DNA of 64,000 nucleotides from Deltaproteobacteria bacterium. Its GTDB lineage: Bacteria > Myxococcota > Kuafuiibacteriia > Kuafuiibacteriales > Kuafuiibacteriaceae. The position numbers were made by a program, and so were the translations under genes. Location: contig JADJBV010000002.1 of NCBI GenBank assembly GCA_016703535.1, forward strand, positions 186,001-250,000, read 5' to 3'. Below, piece by piece: positions 42,718 through 51,725 of this stretch (position 1 is the stretch's first letter; each line of letters opens with the position of its first letter). Under the pieces are notes generated by a model, which had not been told where the DNA came from, ran no database searches, and saw only the letters and a list, made by a program, of their open reading frames with translations.

Positions 42718-44068
42718 GCAACAAAGCAAGCCACCTCGAGTGCGCCTCGAAGATCACCCGACCGCCCAGCGCCTGCGGTCCCAGGTGTCGCCGGGGCCAC
42801 CTCCGCCCCTCACCTTGGAAGAACTTCGAACATTGTGCTTGGAGGCTGGGGCCGAAGACGCCGGGGCCGTCCCGTTGGAGCACCCGGAGCTCCTCGAGGA
42901 GGTGGGTCCGGTGCGGCAGGCTTTCCCCGCGGCCCGCACCCTGGTGCCGATCGTCCTGCGGATGCACGCCGAAGATGTCCGCAGCCCCTCCCGCAGCGTG
43001 GCCAACCTCGAGTTTCATCGGACCGGGCACCAGGTGGACGAGATCGCCCATCGGATCGTCTTGGCCCTCACCGCCCGGGGTCATCGGGCGATCAACCCGG
43101 CCATGGCCTTCCCCATGGAGATGGCCAACTTTCCGGGCCGCACTTGGGTCGTCTCCCACAAGCGAGTGGCGGTGGCCGCTCAGCTCGGCAAGATGGGCCT
43201 GCACCGCAGCGTCATCCATCCCCGTTTTGGCTCCTTCATCTTGCTCGGCACGGTGATCACCGACGCCGTCGTGGAGGGGGCGGCGGCGCCGTTGAGCTAC
43301 GACCCATGCGTCAGCTGCAAGTTGTGCGTCGCCGCTTGTCCGGTGGGGGCCATCGAACCCGACGGCACCTTCCGCTTCTCCGCCTGTTACGATCACAACT
43401 ATCGAGAGTTCATGACCGGCTTCGGCGATGCCATGGAGGCGGTCGCCGAGAGCAAAGATCGCCACCAGCTGCGGGAGCGCCTGCCGATCGCCGAGTCGGC
43501 CTCCTTGTGGCAGTCCTTGGCGTACGGGCCCAACTACAAAGCCGCCTACTGTTTGGCCGTCTGCCCGGCCGGTGAAGATCACCTCGGCCCCTTCCTGCGG
43601 GATCGCCCGAAACACCTGGCGGAGGTGGTCGACCCGCTGCTGGCCCGCACCGAAGAGGTCTACGTCGTGCCGGGTTCGGACGCCGAGGCCCACGTGAAGA
43701 AGCGCTTCCCTCACAAGCGGGTGCGGCCCATCCGGAGCAGCCTACGGGCCACCTCCGCCCGAGGTTTCTTCCGAGCCCTTCCCTTGGTCTTTCAGCGCGG
43801 CCCGGCCCGGGGTTGGCGGGGCGTGTTCCACTTCGTGCTCCAAGAGGTGGGGGCGGTCGAGTTTACGGTGTGCATCGATGACGGCGCCTTGGAGACCAAG
43901 CCTGGTTTGATCGGTGAGGCGGACGTGGTGGTGCGGGCCGAAACGAAGACCTGGCTGGAGATCGTGCAGCAGAAGCGGAGCCCGGTTTGGGCGGTGGTCA
44001 CCGGACGCTTGAAGCTCGAGGGTGATCGAAAGCTCCTCGACAAGTTTGCGGCCTGTTTCCCGCGGTGA
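42716..44068 (+). CDS. 4Fe-4S reductase-like protein (QueG/dehalogenase-type) fused to an SCP2 sterol-carrier domain
   Basis: 450 residues from the ATG at 42716 (ATGs at 42704/42707 and TTG at 42692 are alternatives; the AAAGGA ribosome site better fits the earlier ATGs). The N-terminal ~330 residues resemble the reductive dehalogenase/epoxyqueuosine reductase fold, with a ferredoxin cluster CVSCKLCVAACPVGAIEPDG. The second cluster is incomplete (CLAVCPAGED), with an isolated CYDH-type Cys nearby. The last ~110 residues form an SCP2 lipid-binding domain (VEFTVCIDDGALETKPG, ADVVVRAETKTWLEIVQQ). This suggests a redox enzyme acting on a lipid or hydrophobic compound. It lies downstream of the TetR gene and carries its presumed operator. 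Confidence 0.85.
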   Translation: MQQSKPPRVRLEDHPTAQRLRSQVSPGPPPPLTLEELRTLCLEAGAEDAGAVPLEHPELLEEVGPVRQAFPAARTLVPIVLRMHAEDVRSPSRSVANLEFHRTGHQVDEIAHRIVLALTARGHRAINPAMAFPMEMANFPGRTWVVSHKRVAVAAQLGKMGLHRSVIHPRFGSFILLGTVITDAVVEGAAAPLSYDPCVSCKLCVAACPVGAIEPDGTFRFSACYDHNYREFMTGFGDAMEAVAESKDRHQLRERLPIAESASLWQSLAYGPNYKAAYCLAVCPAGEDHLGPFLRDRPKHLAEVVDPLLARTEEVYVVPGSDAEAHVKKRFPHKRVRPIRSSLRATSARGFFRALPLVFQRGPARGWRGVFHFVLQEVGAVEFTVCIDDGALETKPGLIGEADVVVRAETKTWLEIVQQKRSPVWAVVTGRLKLEGDRKLLDKFAACFPR

Positions 44069-44089
44069 GCCGGCGCTCGAGGAGTAGAG

Positions 44090-44893
44090 ATGAACCAGAC
44101 AGAGTTGCATCGTCGTTTGCGAGAACAATATGGGCCCTGGGCGGTGGTCACCGGCGCCTCCGACGGGATCGGTCGTGCCTTCGCCCGGGCCCTGGCCGAG
44201 GCTGGGGTGCATCTGGTGTTGGTGGCGCGCCGGGAGGTGGCCCTCCAGAGTTTGGCCGCCGAACTTTCAGGGCTGGGCGGAGAGGCCCGGGTGATCGCCG
44301 CGGATCTCAGCAGTGACGCCGGGGTGAGGCGGGTGGTTGAGGGGACCGCCGACCTGCCGGTGGGCCTGTTGGTGGCGGCGGCGGGTTTTGGGACCTCGGG
44401 CAACTTCCTCGCCGGCGACCTGGACGAAGAGCTGACGATGATCGACGTCAACTGCCGAGCGGTGGCGGCCCTGGCGCACCACTTTGGCCGCCGCTTCGAA
44501 GCACAAAACCGTGGCGGCCTGGTGCTCCTCAGCTCCTTGTTGGCGTTCCAAGGGGTGCCTCGGGCGGCCAACTACGCCGCCACCAAGGCTTACGTCCAAA
44601 GCTTGGCCGAAGGGCTGAGGGTCGAGCTGGGTCCCCGGGGGGTCGCGGTGATCGCTTCGGCGCCCGGGCCGATCAGCAGCGGCTTCGCAACCAGAGCGCG
44701 GATGAAGATGTCGATGGCCGGAACTGCAAGTGAAGTTGCAGACGGCACGTTGCGCGCCTTGGGGAAGATGGGCACCGTGCGCCCGGGCTTCCTCAGCAAG
44801 TTGTTGGAGTGGTCCTTGGCCACCTTGCCCCGTTGGGGTCGGACCCGGGTCCTGGCCAAGGTGATGGCCGGCATGACGCGGCACCCGACATGA
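44090..44893 (+). CDS. Short-chain dehydrogenase/reductase
   Basis: 267 residues behind GAGGAG. Classical SDR motifs are all present: cofactor loop VVTGASDGIG, ARVIAADLSS, AAAGFGTSG, catalytic Ser in VLLSSLLAF, and YAATK. An Arg after the cofactor beta strand (LVLVARRE) suggests NADP(H). The C-terminal extension with RPGFLSKLLEWSLATLPRWG could associate with membranes, as in lipid-active SDRs. It is 21 bases after the 4Fe-4S/SCP2 gene and overlaps the next gene by ATGA, so the three likely form an operon acting on lipids. A one-mismatch palindrome copy lies at 44726. Confidence 0.93.
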   Translation: MNQTELHRRLREQYGPWAVVTGASDGIGRAFARALAEAGVHLVLVARREVALQSLAAELSGLGGEARVIAADLSSDAGVRRVVEGTADLPVGLLVAAAGFGTSGNFLAGDLDEELTMIDVNCRAVAALAHHFGRRFEAQNRGGLVLLSSLLAFQGVPRAANYAATKAYVQSLAEGLRVELGPRGVAVIASAPGPISSGFATRARMKMSMAGTASEVADGTLRALGKMGTVRPGFLSKLLEWSLATLPRWGRTRVLAKVMAGMTRHPT

Positions 44894-45426
44894 GGCGAGT
44901 TCTCTCGTGGGGCTGCTTGGTGTGCGGCGTTTGGAGTGGGGTGGCCGAGGCCGCGCCTTTGCCCCAGCCGACCGCGGTTTGGTTGGGCACCCAGCTCCTG
45001 CCCAGCCCGCAGATGGTGTGGACCTCGGGGGCGGCCCGCTTTGGGATGCGTTGGCAGCTTACGCCGCTCCTTTATGCATTCGGCCAACACCCGGGCCTTT
45101 CGCCTTGGAGGAGCCTGGTGGTGGAGCCGCGGCAACGGCACGGTGGATCGATCGAACTTTTCGTGTCGCCCGAGTTGCTCCTCGGGCCCGAACCCACGGT
45201 GATCGTGCGCCCAGGTCTGCGGGCCTACGTGCCGGTCGTCGAGCACGGCGAATATCTGAGCCTTTCGTTGGCCACGTCCTATCAGCGGATCTACGGGCAC
45301 GAGGGCGTGAGCCTCGAGGCGGGCGCCTACCTCTTGTTCGGGATCTTGGGGCTGCAGCTGACGTGGACGCCGGGGCCTGAACAGCCGGTGCCTTGGATGA
45401 TCACCGCCCGGGTTCGGTACTTCTGA
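44890..45426 (+). CDS. Secreted, outer-membrane-type hypothetical protein
   Basis: 178 residues. The ATG overlaps the SDR stop (ATGA). A signal peptide (VLSWGCLVCGVWSGVAEA) precedes a beta-rich mature chain with alternating strands (GGSIELFVSPELLLGPEP, YLSLSLATSYQRIYGHEG, YLLFGILGLQLTWTPG) ending in an aromatic residue (ITARVRYF). A small barrel or lipocalin-like envelope protein is plausible. The family is not recognised. Confidence 0.75.
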   Translation: MRRVLSWGCLVCGVWSGVAEAAPLPQPTAVWLGTQLLPSPQMVWTSGAARFGMRWQLTPLLYAFGQHPGLSPWRSLVVEPRQRHGGSIELFVSPELLLGPEPTVIVRPGLRAYVPVVEHGEYLSLSLATSYQRIYGHEGVSLEAGAYLLFGILGLQLTWTPGPEQPVPWMITARVRYF

Positions 45427-46421
45427 TGTCCGGCCTCCAACGTCGGGCTTTGGTGATGTTCTGCCTGGGTCTTGGTTTGGCCGGCTGCAGCGTGGTCCAC
45501 CGAGTCATGGAACGGAACGGCCGGGCCCTGGGGGAACGGCCCCGTCGAGCGCCCGGTCGGCGCGCGGATCCGCGGGTACGAGGGGCCTCTTTGGCCATCA
45601 CTTGGGTGGGCCACGCCACTACCCTGATTCAGCTCGGGGATCGGTACCTGCTCACCGACCCGGTCTTCACCGAGACGGTGGGCCAGTTCTCTCGCCGTCT
45701 GGTGGAGCCGGGGATCGACGCGCCCGACCTGCCGAGGATCGACGGCGCCGTGTTGTCGCACCTCCACTTCGACCACCTTTCTCTCGGAAGCCTCGATCTG
45801 CTGGAGCCCACTTTGGGTCGCCTCTGGGTGCCCCCGGAGGCCTTGGTGTACCTGCCCCGCTACTCCTTCCCCATTCGCGAGGTGGAGCCCTGGCACACCG
45901 AACTGCAAGACAACTTGCGAATCACCGCCGTGCCCGTACGCCACCAAGGCTGGCGCTACGGCGTCGACGCGGCCTGGATGAAGCGGAGTTATTCGGGATG
46001 GGTCATCCAAGACGAACACCACACGGTCTACTTCGGCGGAGACACGGCCTACGATCCCGCGATATTCGCGGCCACCAAGGCCCACTTTCCGCGCATCGAC
46101 GTGGCCCTCCTGCCGATCGCGCCCGTCGAACCACCGGAGCTCACCCGGCCCACTCACCTCGACGGCGCCGAGGCCGTCCAAGCCTTCCTGGACCTCGGGG
46201 CCCAAGTGATGATCCCCATCCACTACGACACCTTTGCCCACGGCATCGACCCCCCGGGTTATGCGATCCAAGCGTTGCGCCGCGCGATGCAGGCCAAGGG
46301 ACTCACGCCGGAGCGGGTCCAGATCCTGGAGGTCGGCGAAACCTGGGTCCAAGCGCAGCCTCCGCGCCTAGTCCGGACGACCTCACTGGCTCCAGTCGAC
46401 GGCCTGGTAGAGGCGCCTTAA
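45426..46421 (+). CDS. MBL-fold hydrolase lipoprotein (NAPE-PLD/UlaG-like)
   Basis: 331 residues. The ATG overlaps the previous stop by one base (TGATG). The signal ends in LGLAGCSV (lipobox). Metallo-beta-lactamase motifs are present: WVGHATTLIQLGDRYLLTDPV, the zinc-binding LSHLHFDHLS, VPVRHQGWR, GGDTAYDP and MIPIHYDTF. The order and the D-P-V-F motif match N-acylphosphatidylethanolamine phospholipase D-like proteins. Together with the SDR and SCP2 fusion upstream, an envelope-lipid pathway is suggested. Confidence 0.92.
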   Translation: MSGLQRRALVMFCLGLGLAGCSVVHRVMERNGRALGERPRRAPGRRADPRVRGASLAITWVGHATTLIQLGDRYLLTDPVFTETVGQFSRRLVEPGIDAPDLPRIDGAVLSHLHFDHLSLGSLDLLEPTLGRLWVPPEALVYLPRYSFPIREVEPWHTELQDNLRITAVPVRHQGWRYGVDAAWMKRSYSGWVIQDEHHTVYFGGDTAYDPAIFAATKAHFPRIDVALLPIAPVEPPELTRPTHLDGAEAVQAFLDLGAQVMIPIHYDTFAHGIDPPGYAIQALRRAMQAKGLTPERVQILEVGETWVQAQPPRLVRTTSLAPVDGLVEAP

Positions 46422-46605
46422 ACGAGCCCCACGCGCCCGACTGCACTGAGCTCTGATCCGGGTCAAGTTGGCGGCGGCTCGGGCCGATTCCAAGAATTTC
46501 TGGGCTCCCCCTCGAAGATCACCGCACCTCGGAATACAGTCCGGGGACACTGGGGTTGACGGTCGCTGGCTGGCGGCCGTCGTCCCGCCTCGCCGAACGG
46601 GATCC

Positions 46606-48717
46606 ATGAACGCACACGATTTTCTGGAGGCCTTGGCCGTGGTGCTCGGCGTCGCCGCGGTGACCACCATCCTGTTTCAGAAGTTGGGGCAGCCGGTGGT
46701 GCTCGGCTACATCTTGGCCGGGTTCATCGTGGGCCCCAACGTGCCCATTCCGTTGGTGGCCGACCGGGAGATCATCCAGACGCTCTCGGAGATCGGGGTC
46801 ATCCTCCTGATGTTCTCTCTGGGGCTGGAGTTCAGCCTGGGGAAGTTGGTCAAGGTCGGGCCGATCGCGGGCCTCACCGCCTTGCTGGAGTCCAGCCTGA
46901 TGGTTTGGCTCGGCTTCGTCGCCGGTCAGGCCTTTGGCTGGACCACCGTCGAGAGCCTCTTCGTTGGTGCGATCATCGCCATCTCCAGCACCACCATCAT
47001 CGCCAAGGCCTTCGATGAGCAGAAGGTCCGAGGGCCGATCCGGGAGTTGGTCTTCGGGATCCTGATCGTCGAGGACCTGATCGCCATCTTCTTGATGGCC
47101 ACCTTGACCGCCGTCGCTAGCGGCACCGGGCTGTCGGCGACCACCATGATGATCACCACCGGCAAGTTGCTGGCCTTTTTGGTCGGGCTGGTGGGCGTGG
47201 GGTTGTTGCTCGTGCCCCGGGGGGTTCGGGCCGTCCGGCGCCTGGGGCGACCCGAGACCACCTTGGTCGCCAGCGTTGGCTTTTGTTTTGCGGTGGCGCT
47301 TTTGGCCCACGCTTTTGGCTATTCGGTGGCCCTCGGGGCCTTCATCGCCGGCTCCTTGATCGCTGAATCTGGGGAGCACCAAGAGATCGAACACCTGGTG
47401 CAGCCGGTCCGGGACATCTTCGCCGCGGTCTTCTTCGTGTCGGTCGGCGTGTTGATCGATCCGGCGGTGATCGCCCAAAACTGGTTGGCGGTGGTGGTGC
47501 TGTCGGGGGTGGTGATGGGGGGCAAGATCTTGGGCGTGTCGTTGGGGGCCGTGTTGACCGGCAATGGCGTTCGCACCTCGGTTCAGACCGGCATGAGCCT
47601 GGCTCAGATCGGTGAGTTTTCGTTCATCATCGCCGCGCTCGGCCTGTCCCTGGGAGCCACCAGAGACTTCGTCTACCCGGTGGCGGTGGCGGTATCGGCG
47701 ATCACCACCTTGACCACCCCGCTCTTGATCAAGGCCGCGGGCCCCGTGGCCAACCTGGTCGATCGAAAGATGCCGCACCGGCTCCAAACCTTCGTCGCCC
47801 TCTACGCCAGTTGGATCGAACAGCTGAAGAGCCGCCCTCCCAACACGACCCGGGGCGGACGGATCCGGCACCTGTTGCGCCTCCTGATGCTCGACGCCGC
47901 CCTGATCGTCCTCATCGCGGTCGGCACGTCCTTGGCCGTCTCATCGCTGGCCAACTTCCTGGCGGCGAAGACCGGACTGAGCCTGACCTTGTCGCGTGAC
48001 CTGGTGCTGGTGGTGGCCGGGGTCCTGACCTTACCGTTGGGGGCGGGGATCATCCGGGTCGCTCAAAGCCTGGGCCTGGCCATCGCCGAAGGGGCGCTCC
48101 CGACCGCCGCCGCAGGGAAACTCGACCCTGCGTCCACCCCGCGCCGGGCGATGGTGGTCACGCTGCAGCTGGGGATCGTCCTGTTGACCGGCCTACCGAT
48201 CTTGGCGGTCACCCAGCCGGTGATCGGTGGGCCCTTTGGTCCCGTGTTTTTGGCGCTGCTGTTGATCTTCTTGAGCGTGGCCTTCTGGAGAGGCGCGGCG
48301 GATCTGCAAGGCCACGTTCAGGCGGGTGCTCAGGCCATCGTGAACGCACTCCTCGAACAGGCCCGAGGTGATTCAGCCCCCAGCACCTTGGTGTCGGGCC
48401 CAGCCCCGGTCCTTGCGCAAGTTCACTTGCAGCTCCCGGGGTTGGGGGTGCCCATGCCCATCCAACTCGACGCCGCCAGTCAGGCGGTCGGCAAATCGTT
48501 GGCCCAGCTCAATTTGCGCGGAGTCACCGGAGCCACGGTTTTGGCCATCACCCGGGGTGATGAAGGTGTGTTGGTCCCGACCGCCACCGAGATCCTCCGG
48601 GCCGGCGACGTGTTGGCCTTGGCGGGCACCGCTGACGCGATCGGCAACGCCAAGTTGCTCCTGGAGGTCGCAGGTCTCGGCGCAGGATCTGGGCCCCAGG
48701 CCCCCGCCGTGGGTTGA
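46606..48717 (+). CDS. KefB-like CPA2 cation:proton antiporter with TrkA-C domain
   Basis: 703 residues from the ATG at 46606. The first ~380 residues contain about twelve membrane helices of the CPA2 exchanger (FLEALAVVLGVAAVTTILF, QPVVLGYILAGFIVGPN, VILLMFSLGLEFSLGKL, ELVFGILIVEDLIAIFLM with the conserved Asp). A second group of hydrophobic helices (~residues 425-570) is unusual. The C-terminal ~110 residues form a TrkA-C-type domain (SQAVGKSLAQLNLRGVTG, TEILRAGDVLALAGTADAIG). It likely exchanges K+ or Na+ for H+. The 184 bases upstream hold no motif I can assign. A palindrome copy lies at 48417. Confidence 0.95.
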   Translation: MNAHDFLEALAVVLGVAAVTTILFQKLGQPVVLGYILAGFIVGPNVPIPLVADREIIQTLSEIGVILLMFSLGLEFSLGKLVKVGPIAGLTALLESSLMVWLGFVAGQAFGWTTVESLFVGAIIAISSTTIIAKAFDEQKVRGPIRELVFGILIVEDLIAIFLMATLTAVASGTGLSATTMMITTGKLLAFLVGLVGVGLLLVPRGVRAVRRLGRPETTLVASVGFCFAVALLAHAFGYSVALGAFIAGSLIAESGEHQEIEHLVQPVRDIFAAVFFVSVGVLIDPAVIAQNWLAVVVLSGVVMGGKILGVSLGAVLTGNGVRTSVQTGMSLAQIGEFSFIIAALGLSLGATRDFVYPVAVAVSAITTLTTPLLIKAAGPVANLVDRKMPHRLQTFVALYASWIEQLKSRPPNTTRGGRIRHLLRLLMLDAALIVLIAVGTSLAVSSLANFLAAKTGLSLTLSRDLVLVVAGVLTLPLGAGIIRVAQSLGLAIAEGALPTAAAGKLDPASTPRRAMVVTLQLGIVLLTGLPILAVTQPVIGGPFGPVFLALLLIFLSVAFWRGAADLQGHVQAGAQAIVNALLEQARGDSAPSTLVSGPAPVLAQVHLQLPGLGVPMPIQLDAASQAVGKSLAQLNLRGVTGATVLAITRGDEGVLVPTATEILRAGDVLALAGTADAIGNAKLLLEVAGLGAGSGPQAPAVG

Positions 48718-48767
48718 CTTGCCCCGCCGTCGCGGGGATTCGTGGGCCGCCCCCGAGGGCCCTCCTT

Positions 48768-49133
48768 ATGCGAACCATCCGCAAGTCACCCAAAGTCGAG
48801 TCCAAGAAGAAGTCCAAGTTGGCGGGGCCGCCGCCCACCTACCAGCGCTTCGTCGAACAATATCCGAAGCTCGGGCAAGCCTGGGATCTGGTGCACGAGG
48901 CCAGCACCGAAGGACCCCTCACTGAACGGGAGCGGCTGTTGGTGAAGTTGGCGGTCGCGGCCGGGGCGCTGCGCGAAGGGGCGGTCGGTTCGGCCTCTCG
49001 AAAAGCCCGGGCGGGTGGGGTCACCGAAGAGGAGATCGCCCAGACGATCGCGTTGGCGGCCAGTGTGCTCGGCTTCCCTGCGACGGTGGCGGTGTATTCG
49101 TGGGTCCAGCCCACGCCCAAGAAGAAGCGCTGA
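48768..49133 (+). CDS. Carboxymuconolactone decarboxylase (CMD/AhpD)-fold protein without redox cysteines
   Basis: 121 residues from the ATG at 48768. After a Lys-rich start (VESKKKSKL) the helical CMD fold follows: VEQYPKLGQAWDLVHEASTE, LTERERLLVKLAVAAGALRE and VTEEEIAQTIALAASVLGFP. The CxxC/His center of AhpD-type peroxidase reductases is absent (no Cys at all), so it is not a disulfide reductase. The stop codon abuts the stop of the convergent nucleotidase gene. Confidence 0.85.
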   Translation: MRTIRKSPKVESKKKSKLAGPPPTYQRFVEQYPKLGQAWDLVHEASTEGPLTERERLLVKLAVAAGALREGAVGSASRKARAGGVTEEEIAQTIALAASVLGFPATVAVYSWVQPTPKKKR

Positions 49134-50738
49134 CTACTTGAGCTGGCGGGCCCGGGGTGCGGTCAAAGGCTCGACCTTCCGGCTGGTGGCCTCGGCGGTG
49201 CGCAAGGTGCGCATGACCGGCTCACGCCAAGACAGGCCGGTGTCGACGGGCGCGGTGTCGAGCTTCATGAACTCGAAGCCGTCGCCGCCGGTGTACATGA
49301 AGTCCAAGATCGCCACCCGGTACTTCTGGTCGTCGGCGATCGGCTTGCCCTTCTTGTCGACCGCCGAAGTGATCACCCGTCGGCCGGCGTCGACCTTGAA
49401 GCTGTAGGTCAGGCCGCCCACCACCGGGCCATCGATCGCGAGCTGGGACTTCACTTGGGCCCCGGTCAAGGTCACCACGTAGAGGTTGTTCTCGAAGGGC
49501 ATGACGCTCATCAGGTCACCGACCTTCACCATGCCGGCGGGGAGCGGCTGCCGCAGGGCGCCGTGGTTCAACATCGCAAACTCCACGTTCGGCAGCGACG
49601 ACAACCAGCTGTCGACCACCAAGTTGCCCAGGGCCGAGCTCTGGAAGGTGCCGACCGGAAGCGGCTTGGCCAGGCGGCCCAGGGGTTCATCGCCCAAGGT
49701 CTTGGCCTTTTGGCGCGCGCCTTCGGTGATCGCCACCAGCTCGGGTTTGGGCGGAAAAGCAGGGGCCCCCACCTCACCGGTCACGTCGACGATCTCTTTG
49801 CTGACCTCGATCACCTTGCGGGTCGCCCGATCCACCGAGATGTCGAAGCGCACGTAGCTTCGGCCAAAGGGACCCGGGTTCACCACCGGCGTGATGCCGA
49901 CCATCGCTTGTTCTTTGCGGTGGTTTTGGCCCGCGACGACCGCGGTGATGCCCAGATCTTGGAGGGGCTCCAAGGTCTGCACCACGATCGGCAGCTCGTC
50001 GTGGAACAACAACACGATCACCTCGGCGCCTTGGGCACGGACCTCGGGGACCACCCGCTTCAGGGTCTCGGCGTAGGGCTTGAACTCCAGGCCCGCCACG
50101 TGTTTGGCCAAAGTGGTCTTGGGCGTCTCCACGTAGGACAGACCGATCACCGCGACCTTCACGCCGTCCCGCTCGAGGATCACGAAGGGCTTCACGAAGT
50201 CGGGTTGTTCGATGGTACCGGCCTTCATCAGGTTCGCGCCCAAGAAGGGGAACTTGGCCTCTTGGGTCCGGGCCCGCAGGACCTCGGCGCCAAAGTCGAA
50301 CTCGTGGTTGGCGATGTTGGCCGCCGAAAAGCCGATCGCGTTGTAGGCTTGGATCACCGACTCGCCGCGCAACAAGGTCGACTCGGTGGGGCCGGTCCAC
50401 ATGTCGCCGTTGTCCAGGATCAACGAGGTCTCGGGCCGGAGCTTCTCCTTCTGCTCCAGCATGCCGGCCAGGTTGGCGATGCCGCCGTAGTAGCGAGAGA
50501 AGTCCTTGGGCTCCAGGGGCAAGAGCCAACCGTGGAAGTCCGACAAGGCGACGACTTGGATTTTGGCGACCTTAGGATCGGGCGCGGGGGCTGCCGGTGC
50601 GGCCGGCTCGGCCGGCGCGGGCGCGGGCGCTGCGGCCTCGGGCGGGGGCGGCGGCGGGGGTGGCGGCGGCGCGCTCTTGCAGGCCAGGGCCAGCGAGAGC
50701 AGTAGGGGCAACGTCGTGAGGCGAAGGGACCGGACCAT
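49134..50738 (-). CDS. 5'-nucleotidase/UshA-type metallophosphoesterase lipoprotein
   Basis: 534 residues. The signal ends in LSLALACKSA (lipobox); a Pro/Ala-rich linker follows to ~residue 55. The metallophosphatase domain shows metal-site motifs ALSDFHGW, LILDNGDMW, ANHEFDFG, VLLFHDE and AGQNHR. These match the DxH-GD-NH[ED]-H-GH core of 5'-nucleotidases, with GQNH in place of GHTH. The C-terminal substrate domain (FAMLNHGALR, SVMPFENNLYVVTLTG, VAILDFMYTGGDGFEF) is also present. It probably hydrolyses nucleotides or UDP-sugars at the cell surface. It is divergent from the methyltransferase gene with only 54 bases between them. Confidence 0.92.
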   Translation of the reverse strand: MVRSLRLTTLPLLLSLALACKSAPPPPPPPPPPEAAAPAPAPAEPAAPAAPAPDPKVAKIQVVALSDFHGWLLPLEPKDFSRYYGGIANLAGMLEQKEKLRPETSLILDNGDMWTGPTESTLLRGESVIQAYNAIGFSAANIANHEFDFGAEVLRARTQEAKFPFLGANLMKAGTIEQPDFVKPFVILERDGVKVAVIGLSYVETPKTTLAKHVAGLEFKPYAETLKRVVPEVRAQGAEVIVLLFHDELPIVVQTLEPLQDLGITAVVAGQNHRKEQAMVGITPVVNPGPFGRSYVRFDISVDRATRKVIEVSKEIVDVTGEVGAPAFPPKPELVAITEGARQKAKTLGDEPLGRLAKPLPVGTFQSSALGNLVVDSWLSSLPNVEFAMLNHGALRQPLPAGMVKVGDLMSVMPFENNLYVVTLTGAQVKSQLAIDGPVVGGLTYSFKVDAGRRVITSAVDKKGKPIADDQKYRVAILDFMYTGGDGFEFMKLDTAPVDTGLSWREPVMRTLRTAEATSRKVEPLTAPRARQLK

Positions 50739-50792
50739 CCGTTAGCCGAATTAGTCTTTGCCGAAGGGGACGTCAAACTGTATGGCGCCCCG

Positions 50793-51725
50793 GTGGAGTA
50801 CTACTTCGAGCGCTACGCGGACCTGGAGCTGCAACGGCGGATGGTGGGAGACCGGCCCCGGACCAACGCTTTTCACCGGGCGATCCACGAGGTGGTGCGG
50901 CCTGGGGACGCGGTCCTGGACGTCGGGACGGGCACCGGGATCTTGTCGCTTTTTGCGGCCCAGGCCGGCGCCGAGCGGGTCTACGCCGTCGACCAGTCGC
51001 CGGTGATCCGGACCGCCCGCCAGGTCTTCGCCCGCCACCCCGAATACCGGATCGAGGCCCTGGAGGGCCCGGCCGCCTCCACTCGGCCCCCCCGGCCGGT
51101 CCAGGTGCTGATCAGCGAATGGCTCGGCAATTTGGCCTTCGTGGAGGGGATGCTCGACGCGGTCCTGGCGGCCCGAGACCACAGCCTCAGCGCGGGGGGC
51201 CAGATGGTGCCCTCGGAGGTCGAGGTTTGGGTCGCACCCCTCGACGACGTGATCCTCTACCACCAGTGGGGTCCGGGCTTTTGGCGGGATCGGGTCCACG
51301 GCCTGGATCTGTCGGCCTTGGAGGCCATGGAGCTGGAGCAGGCGAGGGCGGTCCAGTGCCGCATCGAGTCGGCCGCTTTGGTGGCGCCCGGGGTTCGGAT
51401 CGCCCACTTGGATCTGCTCGAGGCCCACCCGGGGGATTGGTGGCAGTCGGGCGAGTCGGAGCTCCACATCCGGCGGGACGGTGTGCTGTCGGGCTTCGTC
51501 GGCTGGTTCCGGGCGCGCCTGTCGCCGAACGTCTGGCTGGAGACCGGCCCCGGCGAACCCGACACCCACTGGGCCCAGACCTACGTCACCTTCCCTCCGC
51601 GCACCGTCAAACAGGGAGAGGTGTTGAAGTTGCGCCACGCCCTCGAGCCGGATCCCGACGAACGCCGCTACCTGCGTTTGGTGTTGGAGTTGGGCGGCGA
51701 ACGGCTCTCTTACCGAGTGGAGTGA
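50793..51725 (+). CDS. PRMT-type protein arginine methyltransferase-like protein
   Basis: 310 residues from a GTG. The SAM domain opens VLDVGTGTGILSLFAAQAGA. The features specific to protein arginine methyltransferases are all present: N-terminal YYFERYADLELQRRMVGD, the double-E loop SEWLGNLAFVE (SExxG-x5-E), and the THW loop in PDTHWAQTYVTF. No other methyltransferase class has this combination. The beta-barrel follows as in PRMT1. The true start may be upstream: the frame is open and coding-like back to CTG at 50778, which has an AAGGGG ribosome site, and the GTG would leave only two residues before YYF. It converges on the M20 gene with a 16-base overlap. Confidence 0.9.
   Translation: MEYYFERYADLELQRRMVGDRPRTNAFHRAIHEVVRPGDAVLDVGTGTGILSLFAAQAGAERVYAVDQSPVIRTARQVFARHPEYRIEALEGPAASTRPPRPVQVLISEWLGNLAFVEGMLDAVLAARDHSLSAGGQMVPSEVEVWVAPLDDVILYHQWGPGFWRDRVHGLDLSALEAMELEQARAVQCRIESAALVAPGVRIAHLDLLEAHPGDWWQSGESELHIRRDGVLSGFVGWFRARLSPNVWLETGPGEPDTHWAQTYVTFPPRTVKQGEVLKLRHALEPDPDERRYLRLVLELGGERLSYRVE

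Noticed and set aside
46519..47871. Long minus-strand frame opposite the antiporter
   Set aside because: The translation is a His/Asp/Gln-rich shadow and the plus strand holds clear membrane helices.
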